From Flavipsychrobacter sp. (GTDB taxonomy: Bacteria > Bacteroidota > Bacteroidia > Chitinophagales > Chitinophagaceae), in the NCBI GenBank assembly GCA_017849575.1, contig JAFIGV010000024.1:62001-126000 (forward strand): DNA of 64,000 nucleotides. The letters are read 5' to 3'. The position numbers were made by a program, and so were the translations under genes. Below the pieces are notes generated by a model, which saw only the letters and a list, made by a program, of their open reading frames with translations, was not told where the DNA came from and ran no database searches. This document shows positions 23,589-31,173 of the stretch, one piece after another (position 1 is the stretch's first letter; each line of letters begins with the position of its first letter).

Positions 23589-24314
23589 TTAAATTGGCTT
23601 TTTTAGCATGGCGCGAGCGGTCTTAAGAGTATCGAATTTCACCCTTTCTACCGTGTACGACTTGATCCCGTCATTGCCGAGATCGCATAACTCCTCAATC
23701 ATTTTTTTTACCTCACCTAAACTTATTTTTTCCTCTCGTTCCGCAATCAGCCTTTTCTGGAGTGTGCTTGGAAATCCTATATCATTTATTATAAAACCTT
23801 TTATTGGCTGAAGTCCTTTCGTATGTATTCCCATCTTGTTTGCTTCTGTCGTTCCGCCAACTAGCAGCCAGGCGATTTGCTTCTGTCTTTCACGATCTAA
23901 CCTTCTGATATCGTCTAGTTCGAAAAATCCCCACTCGGCAAGCTGTTTTACAGGATTTTCTAGTTGCGCATCAATGTGTTCTTTGAATCTATTAAAGTCC
24001 TCTAACGCTCTGTTGATGGCGCATTTATACCGAGTCCAAATTCTCACCGCATTGTGCTCAGGTAGACAAGCAGGGGGAGTAGTGTAAGAGTCCTGTAATT
24101 TTGCAATATGATAAATGTCGATAACCTGCCGCACTTGCCTTTTGAGTTCCTTTAGTTTAATCGGGGAAAAATGGTAAAAGTCTGCTGTGTAAAGCTTTTC
24201 CTGGAAATGGTTTATGGCATTTTCTGCCCGATCAATTTGCATTTCATAATAGCCGATTTGACATTCGCTAATTGCCGCGGCAAAATCTTCCAGAGATTTG
24301 TAGTTTTGTGCCAT
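23589..24314 (-). CDS. Hypothetical helical protein of the element (241 aa)
   Basis: Almost entirely helical protein that I do not recognise (for example DRAENAINHFQEKLYTADFY and KELKRQVRQVIDIYHIAK). There is no signal peptide, membrane helix or catalytic motif. It lies between two copies of the palindromic operator and reads in the same direction as the replication genes. It may be an early-region gene concerned with replication or host takeover, on position only. Confidence 0.55.
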   Translation of the reverse strand: MAQNYKSLEDFAAAISECQIGYYEMQIDRAENAINHFQEKLYTADFYHFSPIKLKELKRQVRQVIDIYHIAKLQDSYTTPPACLPEHNAVRIWTRYKCAINRALEDFNRFKEHIDAQLENPVKQLAEWGFFELDDIRRLDRERQKQIAWLLVGGTTEANKMGIHTKGLQPIKGFIINDIGFPSTLQKRLIAEREEKISLGEVKKMIEELCDLGNDGIKSYTVERVKFDTLKTARAMLKKPI

Positions 24315-24329
24315 ACACAGTATTTTTCT

Positions 24330-24367
24330 AAAAGGCTTGCTTGACTTCGAACCTCAGCAAGCCTTTT
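24330..24367 (-). terminator. Strong hairpin in the leader of the 241-aa gene
   Basis: AAAAGGCTTGC (24330-24340) pairs perfectly with GCAAGCCTTTT (24357-24367), an 11-bp stem followed on both strands by short T-containing tails. It lies between the operator at 24371-24385 and the start codon at 24314. It may be a terminator or attenuator for leftward transcription. Confidence 0.4.
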
Positions 24368-24370
24368 GCG

Positions 24371-24385
24371 TGTATAACAATTATA
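24371..24385. promoter_or_regulatory. Palindromic operator copy 2 (TGTATAACAATTATA)
   Basis: Identical to 23529-23543. It lies in the 315-bp divergent gap between the leftward 241-aa gene and the rightward XRE repressor gene, where a lysogeny switch is expected. The rest of the gap (about 24386-24578) is AT-rich and shows no gene. Confidence 0.5.
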
Positions 24386-24578
24386 TGAAAATAAAGGGTA
24401 GTAAAAAGAAAAAACAGCAAGGTGTTAACTTGGAGAAAATACTTTAGGAAAATGATTCCACACCAGCGCCACAATTCTTTTCCTAAAATCGCCGCAGAAA
24501 GAATAACTACTGCTTAATCATTTATTACAGCTCTGTTTTTCAGTATGATGACACGTAAATGACACTTGCAGGTTACGT

Positions 24579-24612
24579 TTTGTTGCGATTAACAAAAATT
24601 GGTATAGTTTTG
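24579..24612 (+). promoter_or_regulatory. Bacteroidota-type promoter of the XRE repressor operon
   Basis: TTTG at 24579-24582 and TAGTTTTG at 24605-24612 match the -33 TTTG / -7 TAnnTTTG elements of the primary sigma factor of Bacteroidota, with 22 bases between them. The ATG of the repressor gene follows 17 bases after the -7 element, so the leader is very short. Confidence 0.65.
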
Positions 24613-24629
24613 TAACATTCACACACATT

Positions 24630-24986
24630 ATGGCAACGGCAACATCAAAACACATCGTGGGGCAAAATCTCAAGCGCCTTAGAGAAAAGATGAGCTTGTC
24701 ACAAGAGGCAGTTGGTAGTTTTTTAGGAATTTCACGGGAGCTTATTTCCAATTATGAAACAGGACAGAGAAACATTCCATCGGCTCATTTGACGGTGCTC
24801 GCAAATCTCTTCTGCGTTCATGAGTACGATTTCTTCGAGGAAGACGCAGCCGATCAAAAGGTAAACATCGCCTTTGCTTTTAAGGCGGATGAACTGAAGA
24901 GCGAAGATCTCGACAGCATTGCTTCATTTAAGCGTGTAGTTCGAAATTATATGGACATGAAGAAGATTGCAGCAAATGCACAATGA
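24630..24986 (+). CDS. XRE-family HTH transcriptional repressor
   Basis: A 118-aa protein with an N-terminal Cro/C1-type HTH (residues about 10-65): NLKRLREKMSLSQEAVGSFL, then GISRELISNYETGQRNIPS. The C-terminal 45 residues are acidic and helical. It is the first gene of a three-gene rightward operon with an ImmA/IrrE peptidase and a PIN-like protein. In ICEBs1-type systems the ImmA peptidase cleaves the ImmR repressor to induce excision. The likely operators are the two TATAACAATTATA palindromes. Confidence 0.85.
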   Translation: MATATSKHIVGQNLKRLREKMSLSQEAVGSFLGISRELISNYETGQRNIPSAHLTVLANLFCVHEYDFFEEDAADQKVNIAFAFKADELKSEDLDSIASFKRVVRNYMDMKKIAANAQ

Positions 24987-25725
24987 GCTCGTCCTGGAAA
25001 AACAGGCGTCACACTTTAGATCAAACAATGGGTTCAACAATTTTGAACCCATTGTCGTAAAAAGCCTGTTGCAGAAGAATAAAGTAGTAACAATTTTCAA
25101 GCCGCTATCGGATAACTTTTCCGGTATGGCATTAAAAATTGCGGCCGACAACCAGCCCGCTAGTCGCTTTATACTTATCAATAGCAGCCAGTCTATTGGG
25201 AAACAACATTTTACTATATGCCACGAGCTGTACCACCTTTTTATACAAGAGAACTTTACAAGCCAGGTATGTAAGACGGGTAGGTTTGATAAAAAAGCTG
25301 ACCCTATAGAGTATCTGGCGGATGTTTTCGCAAGTTATCTTCTTATGCCTACAGACGGCATCAAGCTAAACATTCCGGATGAGGAACTTGACAGAAAGAA
25401 GATCTCACTTTCCACAATCCTTTATCTCGAACAACTTTATTCCTGTAGTCGCCGAGCGCTTCTTGTTCGACTTAAAGTAATGGGGCTAATCACGCCTCAG
25501 GAGTTCAACGCTTACTGTGAGGGCATAAAGCGTAGCGCAATCGAAAGCGGCTACACTACATTGCTTTATGAGCCAGGTAATCACAATCTAGTGATTGGAG
25601 ATTATGGACAGATAGCCAAAGACCTCTATAATAAAAATAAAATATCGGAAAGCCACTATTACTCTCTTTTGGCGGACCTGGGAATTGATTGGTCAAAAAT
25701 TGACAACCTTACGGATGGCGAATAG
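24976..25725 (+). CDS. ImmA/IrrE-family metallopeptidase
   Basis: A 249-aa protein from ATG 24976, overlapping the repressor gene by 11 bases (a TTG at 24967 is the alternative). The zinc-peptidase motif HExxH is present in TICHELYHLF (about residues 83-87), followed by a conserved Asp/Ala-rich helix (ADVFASYLLMPTDGI) typical of the family. It should cleave the adjacent XRE repressor in response to a signal, so controlling induction. The C-terminal 80 residues are unassigned. Family assignment is firm; the target is inferred from gene order. Confidence 0.88.
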   Translation: MHNELVLEKQASHFRSNNGFNNFEPIVVKSLLQKNKVVTIFKPLSDNFSGMALKIAADNQPASRFILINSSQSIGKQHFTICHELYHLFIQENFTSQVCKTGRFDKKADPIEYLADVFASYLLMPTDGIKLNIPDEELDRKKISLSTILYLEQLYSCSRRALLVRLKVMGLITPQEFNAYCEGIKRSAIESGYTTLLYEPGNHNLVIGDYGQIAKDLYNKNKISESHYYSLLADLGIDWSKIDNLTDGE

Positions 25726-26269
25726 TTTGACTAAAAGGATAATCTTACTTGACGCAGATGTTGCCTCTCACTTCCTTAGATCTGGGGAAGGGACGGAATT
25801 GAATAGAATATTTCCCGCATGTGCAATACACATGCTTGACAAGGTGCACACGGAACTGCAGCGCTGGCCCGATGTTACAATGAGGAGATCACTATCTGAT
25901 ATACTTGGAAAGAAAATTATTAAACTAGTTGACTTTCCTGAAGACAATGAAGAAGTAAAGCGTGAATACTTTTACATAAAAAAGATGCTTTGCAAGGGTG
26001 ACGGCGAAAGCGCATGCATGGCCGTTGCTCGTTATAGTGAAAAAATTCTCGCAAGCAGCAATTTACGGGACATTGGCAACTATTGCGTTCAGCATAAAAT
26101 CCAATACCTAACTACCATGGATTTCCTTTGCGAGGCTGTAAGGATCGGTGTGTTCGACGAAACTAGAGCTGATGCTTTCATCACTAAGGTACTGGAAAGC
26201 AAAGGAACGTTACCAGTAAAAAAATTTAGCGAACACCCCTGCCGCGATCTTTCGTTTGTCAACAAATAA
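25715..26269 (+). CDS. PIN-like domain protein in the lysogeny operon
   Basis: The ATG at 25715 overlaps the peptidase gene by 11 bases and gives 184 aa. The fold pattern is that of a PIN-like nuclease: IILLDADVASHFL with an acidic residue at the end of strand 1, a central GDGESACMAVAR with conserved Glu, and SNLRDIGNYC / YLTTMDFLCEAV in place of the distal Asp motif. It is the third gene of the XRE-ImmA-PIN operon and ends just before the arm-type repeat and ssrA. It may be a toxin or an effector kept in check by the repressor system. Nuclease activity is unproved. Confidence 0.65.
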   Translation: MANSLTKRIILLDADVASHFLRSGEGTELNRIFPACAIHMLDKVHTELQRWPDVTMRRSLSDILGKKIIKLVDFPEDNEEVKREYFYIKKMLCKGDGESACMAVARYSEKILASSNLRDIGNYCVQHKIQYLTTMDFLCEAVRIGVFDETRADAFITKVLESKGTLPVKKFSEHPCRDLSFVNK

Positions 26270-26271
26270 TT

Positions 26272-26292
26272 TTTGCTACCTATCTTGCAACC
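26272..26292 (+). repeat. Right arm-type site, candidate integrase binding site
   Basis: This 21-mer matches the left arm site (6044-6064) in 20 of 21 positions and has the same orientation. It lies 59 bp inside the attR core. Read on the minus strand it contains GGTTGC and GGTAGC half-sites 12 bp apart. Confidence 0.6.
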
Positions 26293-26346
26293 CCTATAAA
26301 ACAAAGAAGCTCAAACACCTTGATTTTACTAGTGTTTGAACTTCTT
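26293..26346 (-). terminator. Element-borne ssrA terminator
   Basis: A 14-pair stem with one mismatch (26304-26318 with 26332-26346) lies directly 3' of the tmRNA sequence and is followed on the minus strand by TTGTTTTATA. Because the attR core lies between it and the ssrA body, this terminator belongs to the element and replaces the host terminator at 5875-5906. Confidence 0.7.
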
Positions 26347-26350
26347 TCTT

Positions 26351-26365
26351 GTGGAGCCGGCGGGA
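26351..26365. repeat. attR core at the ssrA 3' end
   Basis: Identical to 5914-5928. It covers the 3' strand of the tmRNA acceptor stem and part of the T-arm, so the insertion rebuilds an intact ssrA 3' end. Confidence 0.88.
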
Positions 26366-26721
26366 GTCGAACCCGCGTCCAAACATATGCCCGATAAGCC
26401 TTCTACATGTTTATTCCGGAATCGTATTTCGGAAAGCCACCAGAACCGGACAAACTTATGACTTCCCTACACTGCTTTGTTTTTCGTCGCTACACCGCAG
26501 CTTTGCAGCGCTTAGCCCACGTTTTTTTTGATTTAGGCGGCGGCAACAGATATGGGCATTCTGTTTGCGGCGGCCAAAATGACTATCTAATCACTGATTA
26601 GGCAGCCATGGCATACTGTGTATTGCCATTTATAGATCGAATATTCAGATTTACGTGCTAATTATCCAACGCACGACATGCTTACTTACCCTGCCCTATG
26701 CTGTCAAAACCAGTCGGCCCC
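26352..26721 (-). ncRNA. ssrA: tmRNA (transfer-messenger RNA)
   Basis: The 5' end reads GGGGCCGACTGGTTTTGACA (26721 down), a typical one-piece tmRNA start. The 3' end is GGACGCGGGTTCGACTCC followed by the acceptor strand CGGCTCC and A, which pairs with GGGGCCG. CCA is not encoded. The length of about 370 nt is normal. A tag-like frame ends at a TAA (complement 26533-26535) and reads AANRMPISVAAA before the stop; the resume codon is uncertain. tmRNA with SmpB frees stalled ribosomes and tags the peptide for degradation. Its 3' end is the target of the integrated element. Confidence 0.93.
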
Positions 26722-26753
26722 GGTTTTGAAAAAGGACTTTCAAAGAACCTGCG

Positions 26754-26761
26754 CAAAGGTA
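26754..26761 (-). promoter_or_regulatory. ssrA promoter -7 element
   Basis: On the minus strand TACCTTTG matches the Bacteroidota -7 consensus TAnnTTTG exactly. It lies 33 bases before the mature 5' end of tmRNA, leaving a short leader for RNase P removal. The -33 region is not a good match. Confidence 0.55.
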
Positions 26762-26797
26762 GGGCTTACTTCAATGCACTGCTTGTTAAAAACATGA

Positions 26798-28534
26798 TTA
26801 ACTTTCGCCTACTCCCATCTCCTTCAACCGCTCCTGCACAAAACTGCCGAGCTCGGCTATATACGCCGGTGAAAAATCGAACCGTATGCCGGCTGTTTCG
26901 TAAAGCCCCTTTAGCGTTTTGGTGTACCCGAGGCTAAGCGCATGCATGTAGTTGTCGAGCGCCGCCGTCTTGTTGGCGCGGTATTGCCGCCACATGGCAA
27001 TGGCGCCGAGCTGCGCAATGCCATATTCTATGTAATAAAAAGGCACTTCAAACAGGTGTAGTTGCTTTTGCCAGAAATTGGCGCGATATTCTTCAAATCC
27101 GCTCCAGTCCACCACACCCGTTGTAAACTCATTGAGAATAGCCAGCCAGTTTTCTGTTCGTTCGGCTACACTATGCCCGGGATGTGTATAGAGCCAGTGT
27201 TGAAACTTATCAATGGTGGCAATCCAGGGAAGTACAGAAATAACACGTTCCATTTCTTCCAGTTGCGCGCGGTGCAGTTCGCTTTCTCCGGTAAAAAATT
27301 CATCCCAATGTTCCATGCTGAACAGCTCCATGCTCATGCTGGCCAGCTCGGCTATTTCCATAGGATATTCCTTGAATGCGCTCAGCGAAAGCGGATGCGA
27401 CAGGAACGAATGAACGGCATGCCCGCCTTCATGCATCATAGTGATCAGATCGCCTACAGTTCCCGCTGCATTCATAAAGATGAAGGGCACTCCGGTTTCT
27501 GCCAGCGGACAGTTGTATCCGCCGGGGGCCTTGCCCTTGCGGCTTTCCAGGTCCAGACGGCCCATCCCGATCATGGTCTCCAGGCACTGAGCAAAATAAG
27601 GCCGCAGGGAGGCAAATACTTTTACTGTCTTTTCAGAAAGTTCTGAACCGCTTTCAAAAGGGTGCAGCGGCCTTATTCCTTCCGGCTCAGCATCAGTATC
27701 CCAGGGCCGCATGGTGTCGATACCCAGGCGCTTTTTTCGATGCAGGGTGAGCATTTTTTGCAAAGGAAGAATATGCTCTTTCACCGCATCATGAAAAGCA
27801 AAGCAATCTTCCGGTGTATAATCGAACCGGCCCAGCTCGCGAAACTTATAATCGCGGTATTGTTCAAAACCTGCGTTTTGGGCTACCTGTTGCCGGTGCT
27901 TCAACAGCTTGTCAAATAGTTCATTGAGCGTCTCTTTATCCTGTAGCCTGCGTTCGGCTATTTTTCTAAAAACGGTCTCCCGCAGTTGCCGGTCAGGATT
28001 TTGCAAAAAGCGGGCAGCCTGCTGCAAGGTGTATTCCTTTCCCTCCAGTTCTATGGTCATCTTTCCTGATATCACGCCATATTGCTGCGCCATCACACTC
28101 AGCTCTGCCTGAAGAGAAACATTCTCCTCGCGGTACAATTGCACTGCGTTTTCTACCGACCTCAGATACGGAAAATATTGAGTCGTATCCAGTTCTTTCA
28201 GGAACGGACTTTCCAGTAACTTTTTATTGAGCGCAAAAAAGTAGGGCTTCATCTTCGGCTCTATCTCCAGGCAGAAAAAAGTAAAGGCCTCTTCCAGCGC
28301 AGGGTCGGTGGTATCGCAGGTCATTCGGATCTGACGCCAGCTTGCATCTTCACTAATGACGGCCTCCAGTTCCGAAAGATCTTTCAGCCACTGCTCCAAT
28401 GCAGCCTTGTCGCTAATTGTACGATTTTTTAAGTCCTCGAAATAGGGCTGCAATCCTTCCCAGGTGCTAACAGTAAATGCCTCCGGCAAAAACGTTCTCT
28501 TTATCTTTTCAATAGTCATCATTTGGGCTTCCAT
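26798..28534 (-). CDS. M3-family oligoendopeptidase (PepF-like)
   Basis: A 578-aa zinc metallopeptidase that degrades short peptides in the cytosol. The HExxH motif is in MMHEGGHAVHSF (about residue 370), followed about 25 residues later by the third zinc ligand in MEIAELASMSMELF. The N-terminal half is the helical PepF-type cap. There is no signal peptide. Its stop lies 77 bp upstream of the tmRNA 5' end on the same strand. Length and motifs fit the M3 oligoendopeptidases of Bacteroidota. Confidence 0.92.
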   Translation of the reverse strand: MEAQMMTIEKIKRTFLPEAFTVSTWEGLQPYFEDLKNRTISDKAALEQWLKDLSELEAVISEDASWRQIRMTCDTTDPALEEAFTFFCLEIEPKMKPYFFALNKKLLESPFLKELDTTQYFPYLRSVENAVQLYREENVSLQAELSVMAQQYGVISGKMTIELEGKEYTLQQAARFLQNPDRQLRETVFRKIAERRLQDKETLNELFDKLLKHRQQVAQNAGFEQYRDYKFRELGRFDYTPEDCFAFHDAVKEHILPLQKMLTLHRKKRLGIDTMRPWDTDAEPEGIRPLHPFESGSELSEKTVKVFASLRPYFAQCLETMIGMGRLDLESRKGKAPGGYNCPLAETGVPFIFMNAAGTVGDLITMMHEGGHAVHSFLSHPLSLSAFKEYPMEIAELASMSMELFSMEHWDEFFTGESELHRAQLEEMERVISVLPWIATIDKFQHWLYTHPGHSVAERTENWLAILNEFTTGVVDWSGFEEYRANFWQKQLHLFEVPFYYIEYGIAQLGAIAMWRQYRANKTAALDNYMHALSLGYTKTLKGLYETAGIRFDFSPAYIAELGSFVQERLKEMGVGES

Positions 28535-28814
28535 CCGAAAAGTTTAGGCAATAATACGGTGAGAATTAGTAAAGCTTTGATAAAATGGACCCTGCTGCAA
28601 AATCGGGCCACCACCACTCCCCGACGACGGTCGGCGTAAGGATATTATATTTTTCGAATAGTAGAAGTATTCTATAGGAAATGAAAGAGAAAATTTTGGC
28701 TTACGCCCTTGAAATCAATTGTTAGGAAACAAATTATAATAAAACTATTCGTTAATATCTATAAACTAAATCCGATAAAAGGCAATTCCATTTTTTTACT
28801 TTGGGGGCTATTAT

Positions 28815-28896
28815 TACATTTGTGGCAAGTTGTGAATTTAATGGGTTAGTAAGTGAGAGCCGCCGGATTCCTCCAGTGGCTCTTTTCTTTTTTTAT
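28815..28896 (+). ncRNA. Candidate small RNA gene upstream of radA (promoter plus terminator)
   Basis: TACATTTG at 28815-28822 is a perfect -7 element; the -33 region is weak. About 34 bases further on a hairpin (AGAGCC 28856-28861 with GGCTCT 28878-28883) is followed by TTTTCTTTTTTTA. Together they would give a transcript of about 65 nt. No open frame is present. The alternative is a terminator or attenuator in the radA leader. The rest of the 442-bp gap (28535-28800) holds only a small hairpin (CCGAC/GTCGG near 28620) and no gene. Confidence 0.4.
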
Positions 28897-28976
28897 CATT
28901 TTGCGCATTTCCCAGCAGTTGCAATCCATTTTTTCCTCCCGCTTTCGAATTCAATTTTAGTTTTTACTTTTCGCCA

Positions 28977-30347
28977 ATGGCAAAGATCAAGAGCGCTTTT
29001 TTCTGTCAGCAGTGCGGCTATGAAACGCCAAAATGGACGGGCAAGTGTCCCTCCTGCGGTGCCTGGAATTCCTTTGTGGAAGAAATAGTGCAGAAAGAAA
29101 GCAAGGGTAAGCCGGAATCGCTTTGGCAGGAAGATGACTCGGCCGATAGAAAAAAGGCATTGCGCCTCTCTGAGGTAGTTGTGCAGGAAGAAGAACGCTG
29201 GCGCTCGCCAGACCCGGAGCTTGACCGTGTGCTGGGTGGTGGCCTGGTACCAGGCTCGGTAATACTGGTGGCCGGAGAACCGGGCATCGGAAAATCTACC
29301 TTGTTTCTGCAAAGTGCGCTGCGCTGGAACATTACCACACTGTACGTAAGCGGTGAGGAAAGTGCGCAGCAAATAAAGATGCGCGCAGACCGAATGGGTG
29401 TAACCAACAACAATGTGTTTCTACTCAATGCTACGCAAACCACCACCATCTTTCAGGAAGTAAAAAAAGTAAAACCACAGCTTATCATTATTGACTCCAT
29501 ACAGACGCTGGAATCGCCCTATATAGAATCGGCTGCAGGTAGTGTATCGCAGGTAAGGGAGTGTGCGGCAGAACTACAGCGATATGCCAAAAGCACGCAT
29601 ATTCCGGTCATCATCATTGGCCATATTACTAAGGAAGGCTCCATAGCAGGACCCAAGGTTTTGGAACACATGGTGGATACCGTGCTGCAGTTTGAAGGCG
29701 ATCGCCACTATGCTTATCGGATTTTGCGGACACTCAAAAACCGATTTGGATCAACCTCAGAACTGGGCATTTACGAGATGGTGACCCAGGGAATGCGACC
29801 CGTAACGAATCCTTCCGAAATACTGCTCACCCAACATGAGGAGCCCCTGAACGGCATAGCCATAGCCGCCACCATGGAAGGACTGCGCCCGCTGATGATA
29901 GAAGTGCAGGCCCTGGCAACCGCGGCAGTCTATGGTACCCCCCAACGCACGGTGAGCGGAATGGACCTGCGGCGGCTGCAATTGTTGCTGGCCGTGCTGG
30001 AGAAAAGGGGCGGATTTCAGTTTGGGGCAAAAGATGTGTTTGTAAATATAGCGGGCGGCATCAAGGTAGAGGATCCTTCTATCGAACTGTCAGTGGTTTG
30101 TGCCTTGCTCTCGAGCTTTGAAGACAAAGCGCTGCCTTCCAATATCTGCTTTGTGGGCGAAATAGGATTAAGCGGGGAGATACGTGCCGTGAATAGAATT
30201 GATCAGCGCATAGCCGAAGCCGACAAACTCGGCATGGATGCCATCTTCATACCCCGTGGAAATTTTAAGGGACTGGATAAAAAGAATTTCACAATAGAGA
30301 TCAAAACAGTGGGCAAGGTAGAAGACGTGTACCGGTTACTTTTCTAA
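28977..30347 (+). CDS. radA: DNA repair protein RadA
   Basis: A 456-aa RecA-like helicase that drives branch migration in recombinational repair. Domains in order: four-cysteine zinc finger (CQQCGYETPKWTGKCPSC, about residues 10-27); RecA-type ATPase with Walker A GEPGIGKST and the RadA-specific KNRFGST motif; and a C-terminal Lon-protease-like domain (VNIAGGIKVEDPSIELSVV, then FVGEIGLSGEIRAV). Length is standard. A comF-type gene follows after 20 bp in the same direction. Confidence 0.96.
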   Translation: MAKIKSAFFCQQCGYETPKWTGKCPSCGAWNSFVEEIVQKESKGKPESLWQEDDSADRKKALRLSEVVVQEEERWRSPDPELDRVLGGGLVPGSVILVAGEPGIGKSTLFLQSALRWNITTLYVSGEESAQQIKMRADRMGVTNNNVFLLNATQTTTIFQEVKKVKPQLIIIDSIQTLESPYIESAAGSVSQVRECAAELQRYAKSTHIPVIIIGHITKEGSIAGPKVLEHMVDTVLQFEGDRHYAYRILRTLKNRFGSTSELGIYEMVTQGMRPVTNPSEILLTQHEEPLNGIAIAATMEGLRPLMIEVQALATAAVYGTPQRTVSGMDLRRLQLLLAVLEKRGGFQFGAKDVFVNIAGGIKVEDPSIELSVVCALLSSFEDKALPSNICFVGEIGLSGEIRAVNRIDQRIAEADKLGMDAIFIPRGNFKGLDKKNFTIEIKTVGKVEDVYRLLF

Positions 30348-30367
30348 AAATCGTAACTTGTAAGACC

Positions 30368-31060
30368 ATGCCCCTTCTAAAAGAGCTCAGCAGCGGTCTG
30401 CAATATTTGTTTTTTCCCACTTCCTGCGAAGGGTGTGCACAACCCTTGGTGCGGGGCGAAGAAGTATTGTGTATGCATTGTGAACTACACATGCCCCTTA
30501 CCGGCTATCACCATATACCGCTCAATGAAACCAGCCTGCGGCTTTCCGGCCGTTTTGCATTCGAACATGCCACCTCCCTGGCCTACTTCACCGGCGATGG
30601 GCTGTTGCAGCATCTCATCCACGGACTAAAATACCGAAACAAAACGCAGAACGGCAGCTACCTCGGGCGGCAACTCGGTGCGGCTCTTGCGGCACAGGGC
30701 TGGAGACCGGATGCTATTGTGCCCGTGCCCCTGCATGCAAAAAAGCAAGCCAAACGCGGATATAATCAAAGCTATCATCTTGCCGTAGGGATAGCAGAAG
30801 TGATGCGGATACCCGTGGTGATACAAGGCATAGTAAGAAGCAGAAACACCGACAGTCAGACCGACAAAAACCGGGAGGAACGGCTCGATAACGTGCGGGG
30901 CGCATTTACCGTCACCCGACCCGCCGCCTTCGAACACAAGCATCTGCTGCTGGTGGATGATGTGCTCACCACCGGAGCCACCCTTGAAGCCTGTGCACAA
31001 ACCTTGCTCCGGATACCCGGTGTGCGCATCAGCATTGCTACCGCAGGCATAGCGAATTAA
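30368..31060 (+). CDS. ComF-family protein (phosphoribosyltransferase-like)
   Basis: A 230-aa protein with an N-terminal zinc-ribbon-like part (CEGCAQPLVRGEEVLCMHC), the family motif KRGYNQSYHLAVGIA and the PRPP-binding loop LLVDDVLTTGATLEAC. ComF/GntX proteins act in DNA uptake or are linked to replication-recombination; the enzymatic reaction is not settled. It is probably co-transcribed with radA, a common pairing of recombination-related genes. All motifs are intact. Confidence 0.9.
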   Translation: MPLLKELSSGLQYLFFPTSCEGCAQPLVRGEEVLCMHCELHMPLTGYHHIPLNETSLRLSGRFAFEHATSLAYFTGDGLLQHLIHGLKYRNKTQNGSYLGRQLGAALAAQGWRPDAIVPVPLHAKKQAKRGYNQSYHLAVGIAEVMRIPVVIQGIVRSRNTDSQTDKNREERLDNVRGAFTVTRPAAFEHKHLLLVDDVLTTGATLEACAQTLLRIPGVRISIATAGIAN

Positions 31061-31173
31061 AAATTTTAAGCTTCCGGCGCCATCTCTATTGCATTTGCTA
31101 CAATTTCACTGTACTTTTCTACCTTGTTTCCCTTCACAATTTTCACTAAAACATTCTTAACTAAAACATTTGT

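Larger units (their letters stand above)
5914..26365. mobile_element. Integrated prophage-like or satellite-like element in ssrA
   Basis: About 20.4 kb between two 15-bp direct repeats of the ssrA 3' end. Content from left: integrase, SIR2-like cargo operon, RHH regulator, unknown gene, structured repeats, DUF2971 gene, broken secreted-protein gene, tape measure protein, small morphogenesis genes, GRPKGS protein, replication ATPase/primase, wHTH replication protein, excisionase, XRE repressor, ImmA peptidase and PIN-like gene. No large terminase, portal, major capsid protein, tail tip, tail fibre or lysis gene is seen. It could be a phage satellite, a tail-gene-carrying integrative element or a deleted prophage. 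Confidence 0.88.
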
